64,000 bases of DNA. Source: Oxytricha trifallax (Eukaryota > Ciliophora > Spirotrichea > Sporadotrichida > Oxytrichidae). Numbering within the stretch: the first letter of the stretch is position 1; the number at the start of each line of letters is the position of its first letter. The stretch is from positions 50,408-114,407 of the forward strand of contig ARYC01000124.1 of assembly GCA_000711775.1 (NCBI GenBank), read 5' to 3'. Under the pieces are notes generated by a model that worked only from the letters and a program-made list of their open reading frames with translations, ran no database searches and was not told the origin of the DNA. The position numbers and the translations under genes are program-made. Below are positions 49,843 through 61,022 of the stretch, piece after piece.

Positions 49843-52800
49843 AAATAATATACAAGTTTTACTCAAAGTTTTTCACTAAACTTTAGATGACAAATTAAGA
49901 GATGAAGTAAACTTATTTTAATTTTGAAAATAAATCTTACATAGTTTACTTTAGAGATAGATTAACTTACAAATATATTGACAATAAAATGATCTTAAAA
50001 CTACAATAATGGGATAGAAATAGTTGATTGTAAATTTTTTTACTGAAAAAATAAATTTAGTAGTTTTACTTCATTAGACTGAAGTTATTTCATTTTTGTC
50101 TCAATTTAATATTTTATATAGTAATTTAATTTGATCAAAATTAATTTCTTTAACTATAAAATTTTTTTCTTCTCAAATTGTCAACAATAAGTTAATGATA
50201 GTAAAGGAAATCATTTTTTCAATAAAATTATTTATGTTTTTGCATTATATTAATAAAATTAGACTTTTAAGATAAAACTGTAAATTAAAGAAATTAACTA
50301 GTAAATAGTTATAAATCATAGGATAAATATTTTTTAAAATTCATATTTCAATATAAACTAAAATTATTTTTTTAGAAATCCTTCAATAATTAATTGATTC
50401 CAAAATACCTAGTTAGATTTTGTGCAATGCAATATAAATTAATTTATTCTAAGTAAAAAGAATTTTTCTAAAAATTGTAGAATTCTTAATGTATTTTAGA
50501 ACTTTTACATAGAATTAGTTTCATATAGGTTGGAAATACTATCAATATTTTACATAGTTAAATAAGTTTGAATTTTTAATTTTCAAATAATAATCATCTT
50601 AAATATAATAGTTTATATCGATTTTATAATTGAATAGTAAGTTTGAGTTTTAGACATAAAAATATAGCTTAAAATGGGATAAACATATTGGTCTGAAAAT
50701 TATTTTGTTTGAGTTTGTTAGAGTTTTTTTTAAGAAAAGGATTTAAATATCTTTATTCAAAGTATCATTATACTAAATAAATTTGAACTAACTTACCTCT
50801 TATTTATATATGTTATATATCTTCACAGAATCAATATATCTGTTTTTATCATGAAAAAAATAAGATAGAAAATATTTAATTTTCTAAGTAATTTTTCTTT
50901 GTAAATATTAGAAAAAGATGTTAAATTGTCTATAGATTTTCAAAATTATTAATTAATCATAGTACTTAATGATACCTTTAATAGATTGTTAGAATTGATA
51001 GTCATTTAAAATCTATTCAAAATAATATAAAATTAACTTTTAATTGATTATTAATATGCTTGATTGATCTCCGATTTTAACTCAATGGGGTTTTGGGGTT
51101 TATTTCAACCAAATTATTTAGAATTTTCTATATAAAGTAAAAATAATTAAAATCTTTAAAATATAATTTTATATTCACAAACACATCATCTCCATACAAT
51201 TATAATAATTTAGCATTTAATATAAAAGAAATTATAAATTATATATAGTAGTTCAGGCTATACAATAGTGAATAAAAAGTTCACACTTTTATTATATTTA
51301 TATCTATATTAAGCTTATATTTAATTATATTAATGTAGAGTATTGCCAGTTATTAATTAAAAAATTATTTTTATATTATATTGTATAATAATATCATAAT
51401 CTATTAAGTACTTAAAACTATAAATAATTGAAGGAAAACATTTCTTTAATTGTATATTAATATACATTTAATGCTAAGAAAATTAAACATATATTCTACT
51501 TAAAATCGAGTAATTAAAATTGTATTTTACATTTACTTAATAAAAAATGTAAATTTAATGTATAAATTTAAATTTAATAAAATAAATGATGATTTAGTTA
51601 ATGATATAATTATTTCATAACAGAAAATTTAAATTATATCATTACTAATAATGATAAAAGTATTTTTATATATAATTTATTGAAAATAAATTATAATACT
51701 TATTTCAATTAATTTATTTATGTACTAAGGCTAAGGACTTATTCTAAGGCTATTTTATATATTATTAAACTAAATTCTAATTATGTGATATATCTTTAAA
51801 CAATAATTTTTATAACTCATATCGTACATTCATATATTATGATTTATTAATTTTGTTTATATCTAATATCTTTTTTCTTATTTATAATAGACATTATATT
51901 AAATATATTGTAACTCTACTAATTTTTATTTTTGTGTCATCAATAAAGAATTTATGGCCATTTATATAGTTGCAGCATATTTAAAAATTCACAAATATAA
52001 GTTAATTTTAAAAATATTTGAGAATTTATCAATTTATTTTATTAATTATATTATATAATAATTTATTCTTATTATTAAGTCTTACATATTTAATATAAAA
52101 AATATTAAAAAAATGAAACCAGATAATGATATAAGCTATTTATTAATATTTGATTTATTTTTATTAATTATCTTTCTATTATGTAAATAACTCATATTTA
52201 TGTTATTATCTTTCAGCAAATTGAGATTGTTTATTAATAATTTATTATAATTTTGAATTATGAACTTATACCAATAAATTTTATTTTTTAGAAATGTTTC
52301 ATACAAATATTGTGATTCTTTATATTTAAAAAAGAACGTGAATAAATACCCCTTCAGATTTTAATTTACTGTCGATATTTTAAGTAAAATTAATTTAAGC
52401 TATATTTTAAAAAGTATATTGTCTAATGATTTACCATAATGATAATTAAATGTTTCATGATAAAATATGTAACGATCATTAATTTGATTGATAATAATAA
52501 CTTATCTTTTGCTATTTCTCTAAATTTATATATAATCTAAGAATTCAGCCAAAATTATTAAAAATTATAAAATATTCATGTATTATTTACGATAAATCAA
52601 TTAAATATCATAGGTATATATTTTCATAGTTAATAAAGTTTTAGGACTAAAATTATATTATGTATGAAGATATCATATACCTTTATTAACATAATTCAAA
52701 TCTAAATTCATTTGATTATTTCATTTTTTGTGCCTTTTCATTCTAAAAATAATAATAAAATTAAATGTTGCTTTAAGGGTGGTCTATGTTTTGTTGTTAA

Positions 52801-55800
52801 TTTAATTATAATAATTTGTATAATTCTAGACTTTTAAACATGAAAATTAATAATTATAGGACAATTTATATTATTTCAGTATAAGTTTCATATTTACATC
52901 ATTATATTATATCCTTGTTAAAGCTGAAGTTTAGTAAAAATGAGATTTTGCAATTGATAAGTTTATATAAATATATTTGATGGTAGTATAAATTTTTGAA
53001 ATAAAATATTTAAATCTAATAATTTGTTATAAAATTTAACAGATTTAATTTACAATTAACAAAGACTAGACGTAAAATTTGTGTTAAAATTCGTTTCTAT
53101 AAATATTATGATTTATTTTAAATCTAATTAATCAGAATTACTAATTAGACTTAATAATTATTATTATAAATATATGATAATTTGTTTTTTACTTATAATA
53201 TTTTTTGTAGACTTAGTTACTGGTGAGGATCTTGCATCGTTTGTCGTTTAAATAAACTCCAAACAATATCAGTGAATTCCTAAAAAAATTAATTACATCT
53301 ATTAAATCATTTTATTTATGTGAAATTGGGAATAGTTAGTTATAAAAGTAAATTGAATTTTTTATTAACAATTTAAATTTAAATATATAATAAATTCATT
53401 ATATTTAACATTTAATGTAAAAAACTTTTTTATTTAAATTAATAATATCAATAAATTTATTAAAATTTTAAATTATTAATTAGGAGAAAATAATTAAATA
53501 GAATGCATCAATTATAATTTTTAACATGATAAATTTAACTATATTTATTTAAAAATTTAATAAATTAATGATGTTTTTATTTATGATAAATATATATAAT
53601 TATAAAAATTATTTATTAAATTCTTTATATCTTTGTACCATTATACATTTACAAGAGGTTCTATTAGTTACAGAAGTTCAAATTAATTATGTTCCATTAA
53701 AAACTGTTGATCAATTAATCATTAGATTAAAAAAAAAATAAATTAATATTCAAATTTAAGAAAAACTGAAAATAATATTTTTATCATTTCTTATACTTGG
53801 AATGTTCTGATTTGAATCATAAATTTTAGACATTAAGCTTTAAGTTATAAATATTTTTATTTTTTTATTAAATATTATGTATATTTAGTATTTTTTTGGG
53901 AAATAATGATTAAAAAACAATTAATGTACTACTCAAACAAATTTAATAGAATAAATCCAATGATAAATATCATTTTTATTTAAACTTTTGAAGTTAATAA
54001 AATTTATTATTAAATATTTTAAAATATTTTATAAGTTTATTTGCTTACATGAAAAATATTAATCCAAAATAAGACTATTATTTGTTCCCATTTAATAAAT
54101 AAATGGATCTTAATAAAATTGAAATCAGCAAAAAGAAATTTACTCATATAAATGATTTTTTTCTTATAATTCATTTGCTTTCTTTTACAAATTTATATAC
54201 TATCTTGAATTAAGACAAATAATTATTCTTATTTTGCTTCTTAGTTTAATTAATTGTTGTTGAAAGGATTTATATAGATTGAATTTTAATTATAAAAAGT
54301 TTATTTGTTAACTTTTTCGCGCTTAAGAATATTAATTCCTTAATTTATTTTATAATTTCGAAGTCACACTTATAAATCCATTTGTCTGTCTATTTAATCA
54401 TAAATTAAACTTTTAAAGATTAAATAATTACATCTCATATTATCAACAATAATGTTATATACCTTATTCCTTAATGTCAAATTTTTAATAAATAAATGAT
54501 TAAAATAATTAGGACATAATTATAAAACATATATGAAGCATACAAACTATTGTTATAATATATCTGTTTATTAACTGCAAAATATTAAAAAAATAATAGA
54601 ATCTCGATAAAATAATATATCATATTTTTGGGGTTCAAAATTTATAAAAAACTTATTAAAAAGAGTTTTAAGCACTCATATTTTTTTATAAGTATAATAT
54701 ATGAAATTATCCTTGAAAAATTAAGTAATATTTTTGTCATTTTATATTTATAGCTTATAGTTAAAGATTGTATTAAAAAATATTTATATTTGTGTATTAT
54801 TTATAAAAATATTTTTTTTATAATTTAAAATTAATTAATATGAGGTGAATTAATTTAAATTCAATAATTTCTAATAACATTATAATCAGGGGAATTAATA
54901 AAAAAGAAAATTACTTTGTTAGATATTATGAGAATTTTTAAATTATATTTTATCTTTTTTATTTTTATAATATCAATTATTATATAGTCTTAAACAATAT
55001 AATCAGGAAATTCAATCCAGGTTAATCTAAAAAGAAATAATTATAATTATGCTATAATACCATAAACTTGCATTATTTAGAGCAATTAAATTTTGGCATT
55101 CTATTTAACACTTAACTAATTTCGAATTTAACTAATTATTTGAAAACTTATCAGTTAACGGATAAAACCTAAATATATTACTAAATTATAAAAATTAACC
55201 AACTGTCAAATGAAATAAAATGAGTATTATCATTGACTTGGCACATTTAAAATATCTTGAACATAAACATTTGAATAATTAATTATATATTTTATTTATA
55301 AATACTGTGCTTATGAAGCATATGAAATTAAACTTTAATTTATATAATAAATTATAGTTTAATCAAAATAATGACAAAATACTTATAACAACTAATATTT
55401 AAATACATAAAATTATAGAATAGATTTATAAAGTAAAAATTATCTTAATAAATATATTTATATTTTAAAAAGTAATATGCACTAAGTTTTCATTCTTATT
55501 TTTTGACTACAGCTTGTTGATGATTTAATTTTAAATTAATACAAAGCTAAATGGGATTGGTAGAAGTATTTTTTGAGAATACTTTTTCGACTTTCAATGT
55601 GATTGATGGTTAGCCTTGTAATTTCTTGATGTTAGTAGGGTTTGAAGTTAATAAACCTTTTTGTTATGAAAGTTATTAATTTATATTAAATCTTTTTATT
55701 TTTTGTAAATTTATTTTATTCTAATAAATAGTTAGATTGTTATATTTGAAAGAAATTTAAAGTAAAAACATTTATATTTAAATTAAAATAAGTATAAATA

Positions 55801-57495
55801 AAAAATAACTGCACTAAATAATATAGTTTTATGAATATGTTAATGAATTACTTTTTTCCTTACAAATTATGTTTCCTTATATATAATTTTGTTATTTATC
55901 AAAATTCACATAATTTATGCCATTTTATAATTTTAGATATTCTTTATTGGGAAAAAATGCTTTAAATAATAATGATACAATTTACTAATTAATAACTCAT
56001 TTACAATTCATTCATTAAATCTATCAATTTTACTATATATATCTAATTTTAGCAATTTATTAAAATATTTTCATAATTTTGTGAATTCATAATTACTATA
56101 GAAGTATTTCCTAGAAAGAAATTCTAAATATACATTATCACTTATAATAAATATGAATAAGTTAGCCATATAATCTAAGCATTCCATGAATATTTATTTA
56201 AATAGAAATAATTAAAATAGTAGTATCAATTTATATAAATTATAATTATTAGAAAATTATAGAATGAATCTTATAAATTCTAGATTATTTAATAACTAAT
56301 TTATTATATTATATTATATTAAAATTAAAATTTTTTTATATTTTATAAATTTAATTTAATTTAATTAATATTTCTAATATTATAAATAAAATTAAAAAAA
56401 ATTTAATAAAATATATAATTATCTATATATTTAAAAGTTATCGATACTTTAATGGGTTATTCTTATTAAATTAATCGAAAACTTCTTCATACTAATTAAG
56501 CTGATGATGAATTTTCTAAAAATTTAAATCAATATATTTCATTATTTCTATAATATTAAATTGAACATTTATAGTTTAAGATTTCGAATCACCAAGAATG
56601 AGTATAGAAAAAAATTCAATTAAAATCTTATTTTAAGCAAACATTTTTATTAATTTTTAAAATTAATTATATTATATTATATTATATTATATTATATCAA
56701 TTTATGAATAACTTAAATTATTTTCCAAAAAAAATAGAGTTTTTATATATTTATTAAATTCTTTTAAATAAACTATCTTTAATTGTCATTGATTGATTGA
56801 TGATTATTAGAGTTATACTTATGGTCTTAAATCAAGCTTCTGTCGTAAAATTATAATTATAATTTGAAAAGAAATTTATATTGAAAAAATTTATTAATTG
56901 AAATTTATTGCTTAAAAAGAAATTATTTTAATTATAAAGATTAAAGAATTTATCAATTTATTAAAGCTTATTAATGAGTTATTACAATAATTGGTAATTA
57001 TAATAATCTCCTTGATTTAATTAATTTTAATTTATTTTTAATCTTTTTAAATTATACACTTTTGAAAATTACTATTATATTATTTTCTATCAATTATTAT
57101 ACTTATAATAATCAGAAGAAATATATCTTGCCTCTATAAAATATTGAAAAATTTAATAAGTATTTTTGATTGCTATTTTAAAGCATATATTATTTAATTT
57201 TAGATACTAATTACTATTTTTTTATCTTAACTGTCCATTAAAATAAATCCAATTTATTCATTTATATACTTATAATAAACAATAGATAAAATAAATAATA
57301 TCTTACTAGACAAGATTAATAATAATATCAAGCACAATCTTCTATTCCTAGGACAATTCAAAATCAAATAAAATTTAAAAAATATTAATAATCTAAATAA
57401 ATATTAAATTTTAATGTAAAAAAGAAATATTTATAATTGATGTAAATCTAGCCTATTAATTAATTTAAATTTTTTAATAAAAGTTTATTAATTTA
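49843..57495. other. AT-rich DNA without a supported gene
   Basis: About 7.6 kb with no coding, RNA or mobile feature recognised. Local simple repeats include a pentameric TATAT run at 56665-56697. Confidence 0.5.
56665..56697. repeat. (TTATA)n pentamer repeat
   Basis: About six tandem TTATA units; a shorter version lies at about 56305-56325. Confidence 0.85.
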
Positions 57496-57806
57496 TATTT
57501 TTGTAGGAAAAAATTCGAAATTGAGAATTATAATTAATAAATTAATTTTTAATCAAAATCATGGCAGTTAAATAAGAATATTTAAACAATCTTGGGCTTA
57601 TTCGATAGAGAATTCAAAATTAGCTGGACCTTATTATTTCAGGTACTATCTTATCGTAACCCTGAGCGAGTAATTCAAATTGTATTTAATTCTCTAAATT
57701 AATTACATTAAACACTCACATTAAAGTGAATTTATTTCTCTTCCTGGATGAGATAAAATAGTACCTCTAAATGATTTTAATAATTTCGAATGTGTTCCAG
57801 CAATTT
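57496..57806. repeat. Decayed family-1 foldback element, copy 4
   Basis: The left end TTTTTGTAGGAAAAAATTCG, then ATCATGGCAGTTAAATAAG, CTTGGGCTTATTCGATAGAG and AAAATTAGCTGGACCTTATT, match copy 1. The right half keeps GATGAGATAAAATAGTACC and ends near GTTCCAGCAA. It is about 110 bp shorter than the other copies because of internal deletion in the right arm. Confidence 0.75.
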
Positions 57807-59047
57807 TTAAAAAAATTAATTTTGATTGTATTTAAATTTAATTGATTTTATTTAAAATTAAAGGAATATAATAAATAATATAATTATGTGTTAAGGTTAG
57901 CTATTTTAATAAATTTCTTGAAATTTAAATTAATTTAATCAGAAATAAAAAATAGATTAAGTCTAAACTAAATATTGATGTTTTGTAAATTATTTTAAAC
58001 TATTATAATAAATATATTTAATTAAATTAAACCTTTTTTTATTTTACCTAGTTTATGAGACACGTCTTTCATTCTCATAAAAAAAGGATTTTAAATATAA
58101 TAATTTTAATTAAATCCCATTGTAAATATTTTTAGTAAAAATACGTGGGTTATAAAGGCTGTTTGATCAAGAAAGAGAATTATATACTATTCTAATAAAA
58201 AAATATAATCATTTTATTAAGATAATATTTCATATCTAAATTTAGAATAAATATTTATTTAAGACTTCTCACTTACTAATTTAATCGGCACATCATTTAA
58301 ATCTCAACATAGTTGAATTAAATGATTTTAAATATTTGATAAAAAATAAGAGTCTTTCTGTAATTTTGGTTTTCCTTTGATATTTTCACTTAGTGTAAAT
58401 TCTCATTTACTTACTTTTTCCTCAAACACCCAAAAGTAGATCATCATAAAGCAAGAAATGATTGTATTTCACAAATAAACTGTAAAATTTAGAATAGAAG
58501 AGTAAAGATTAAAGAACTATTAACTGGGATGTATTTTCAGTTGATTAAACATAAATGATAAACATTTCAATATCAGAGTTAAAATCCTTAATGAGTTTAT
58601 ATTTATTCCTCAAGAAGATTAATTTAATATTATTTCTTTATCTCTCTTTATCAAGAGCTTTTAATAACCCAAAATATTTTACTGAATTAGTTCTCATGGG
58701 GTTTTATTTAAATATTCATATTTTGAGAAACTTATTTAATTAAGTAATTATACTATATATTTTATTTAATTGTATTGTAAATACAAACATACCTTTGATT
58801 AAAATTCTAAATAAATAAATTCTATAAAAATTATTTTATTTTGTGGTAACATGTTAGTTTGGTAAAAAAGTTAATAAAACTTTTATTAACTATTTAAATT
58901 ATAAATTAAAATAAAAATAAAATCATAATATATAATAATTAAAATAATACAATTTTTTATAAAATTTTTTGAGATTATTATATTAATTTCATTAAATCTA
59001 TTTATATGAAATATTTTAAGAAATAGTATTATAATATATGAATTTTT
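57807..59047. other. AT-rich spacer
   Basis: No supported gene. Standard-code ORFs near 58555 and 58886 are low-complexity and AT-driven. Confidence 0.45.
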
Positions 59048-59668
59048 GGCTATGAGGTAGTATCCTCCCCCCCCTAATGTATACTTTTCTTTTTGTAGTC
59101 TGATAGAGTTTTTGACGATGAGTAATAGTAGCAGATGAATCATGGAATGTGCGAGCAATAGTTTTCGAGCTATGGCCTCATCAAAGTCACTTTTAATATA
59201 TAAAAATCATTATAAATTTTACAAAAAATTAAAAATTTTTCACAAAAATTTAATTTCTCTAAAATTAACGATTTTAGCATTTTATCACTATAGTAACAAA
59301 TTATATCTAATTTATAATAATTTTATAAAGTGAACTTTTATAGTCTTTTTGAAAATCTTAAAATAAAGTTAAAATGATTTTTAAATCACTTTATAAAATT
59401 ATTATAAATTAGATATAATTTGTTACTATAGTGATAAAATGCTAAAATCGTTAATTTTAGAGAAATTAAATTTTGTGAAAAATTTGAAATTTTTTGTAAA
59501 ATTATAATGATTTTTATATATAAAAAGTGACTTTGATGAAGCCATAGCTCCAAAACTATTGCTCGCACATTCCATGTTCATCTGCTACTATTACTCATCG
59601 TCAAAAACTCTATCAGACTACAAAAAGAAAAGTATACATTAGGGGGGGGAGGATACTACCTCATAGCC
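59048..59668. mobile_element. 621-bp foldback element with G8/C8 tracts
   Basis: Arms 59048-59333 and 59386-59668 are almost perfect inverted repeats around a ~52-bp centre. The tips are GGCTATGAGGTAGTATCCTC and its complement, each followed by a run of eight C (or G). Inner parts include GGAATGTGCGAGCAATAGTT and GTAGTCTGATAGAGTTTTTG. Two short ORFs (59142-59333 plus, 59386-59568 minus) are arm-encoded mirror copies and not credible genes. No TA duplication is evident, so this is a separate family. Confidence 0.85.
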
Positions 59669-60430
59669 GAATTTTTTATAATTTATATTATAGCATATGA
59701 AATTAAATTTTATATATCAAATTAATAAATTATAATATATAAATTAATTGATTTAATTTCTGATTCTATAGATAACAAATATCAACTATTTTAACAAATA
59801 AAAATTAATATTGTAATTTAAAAGAATTCTTAAAATATAAAAAATTTTCTCAAACCATTTTCTTTTCCTCATGTTGCAATGTCTCCTGTTAGATCATCAA
59901 ATTTTAATTGTGCTTTTTAGTTCTAATTATTTTTTCTTTTATTATACTAAAGCTTAAGTATATTCATATCTTATTGCCGGAAAATTATTCAATAATAAAA
60001 AAATATATAATGAATTAATAGAAATAATTTTACTTATATAATGCTACATCCTCATTAATAATTGCTTTATATGAATATAAACAAGTAAACTTGAGTTATA
60101 AATTCAAAGTTTTAAAGTAATACATTTTTAAGAATCAATTCTGATTTTTCCCAAAAGCTATAATCACTGTTTCAGATTGCAGTTAGAAATTTTGATTATA
60201 TAAACCCCAATACGTAAACCCCAATACGTATGTACACATAGAATTTGTAAGTTGATAAAAAGTTTTAAGTATATCGATAAATAAGGAATTTAAAAGGACA
60301 GAATTTAACTTAATTTGAGAGAGCCGATCGAGAGAATGCAAAAAGAAGGGTTGGCATTATCACAGCTCGTACAAAGTTTGAATATGATTTGATTAATATG
60401 ATTAGAATAGTGTGATTTTTAATTTTAAGT
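59669..60430. other. AT-rich spacer leading to the composition boundary
   Basis: No gene. It contains a 14-bp direct repeat AAACCCCAATACGT at about 60203-60230. G+C rises from about 60300 onward. Confidence 0.45.
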
Positions 60431-61019
60431 TCATAGCAACCATAAATCCAGTAGGTTGTCGGGGCCGTTCTTGAGATTTTTTAAGAATGGTATACTATTA
60501 TACTGGCCGGACCCCTATAATCCAGCGTGTTGGCTTAAGCCAAAGGACATTTTTCAGGGCCAAAACCGGCCCCTCGATTTTTCGATTTTTGGTGCCATTA
60601 ACTTCTAGCTATTCCCGTCTTCACATTTCTACTGGCCATACTTCAGTTATGGATAGCAAAGGTTTGAATTTTGAAAGTTACAGCGATTTCGACATTTTTT
60701 CAAAAAGCCAATTTTGGCTTGGGCCCATCTTGAAAAATGAAAAAAATTATCACAAGTCTTCAACCACCCACCTCCTTGCAACTCTAAGCTACTCGATTAA
60801 CGAGTTATAGTGAATACTCATTATTTGAATTGGTTTGGCTATGAGATTTCAATAAATCCGGAGGATATAAGCAAAAGAGTGATTTTTCATATAGTTAAGG
60901 ATCAATAATCCAGTCGAAATTTTAATAATCCAGTGGTTTAATACTAAAATCCAGTGGAATTAATCATTAAAATTAAGCATAAATCAGATAAATCCAGTCA
61001 CTGGATTTTAGAAAAATTC
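60430..61019. promoter_or_regulatory. Moderately GC-rich upstream region with palindromes and AATCCAGT repeats
   Basis: Short perfect or near-perfect palindromes are TGGCTTAAGCCA (60531-60542), GGGCCAAAACCGGCCC (about 60557-60572) and AAGCCAATTTTGGCTT (about 60705-60721). AATCCAG(T) occurs at 60445, 60519, 60907, 60927, 60948 and 60991; the last is in a 19-bp palindrome ending ACTGGATTT. It lies directly upstream of the SecA-like frame, so a regulatory role is possible but only inferred. A 107-codon standard-code ORF (60487-60810) is open here, but its protein is not recognisable and the palindromes argue against coding. Confidence 0.35.
60990..61008. repeat. AAATCCAGT/ACTGGATTT palindrome
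   Basis: A perfect 9-bp inverted repeat around a single C, formed by two facing copies of the AATCCAGT motif, 15 bp before the SecA-like open frame begins. The arrangement is that of a dimeric binding site; no factor is known. Confidence 0.6.
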
Positions 61020-61022
61020 TGA

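Noticed and set aside
59142..59568. Two similar ORFs (63 and 60 codons)
   Set aside because: Both are read from the inverted arms of the foldback at 59048 and are low-complexity.
60203..60230. AAACCCCAATACGT twice, resembling a CCCCAA telomere repeat
   Set aside because: Only one CCCCAA per unit with intervening sequence; it is a simple direct repeat, not a telomere tract.
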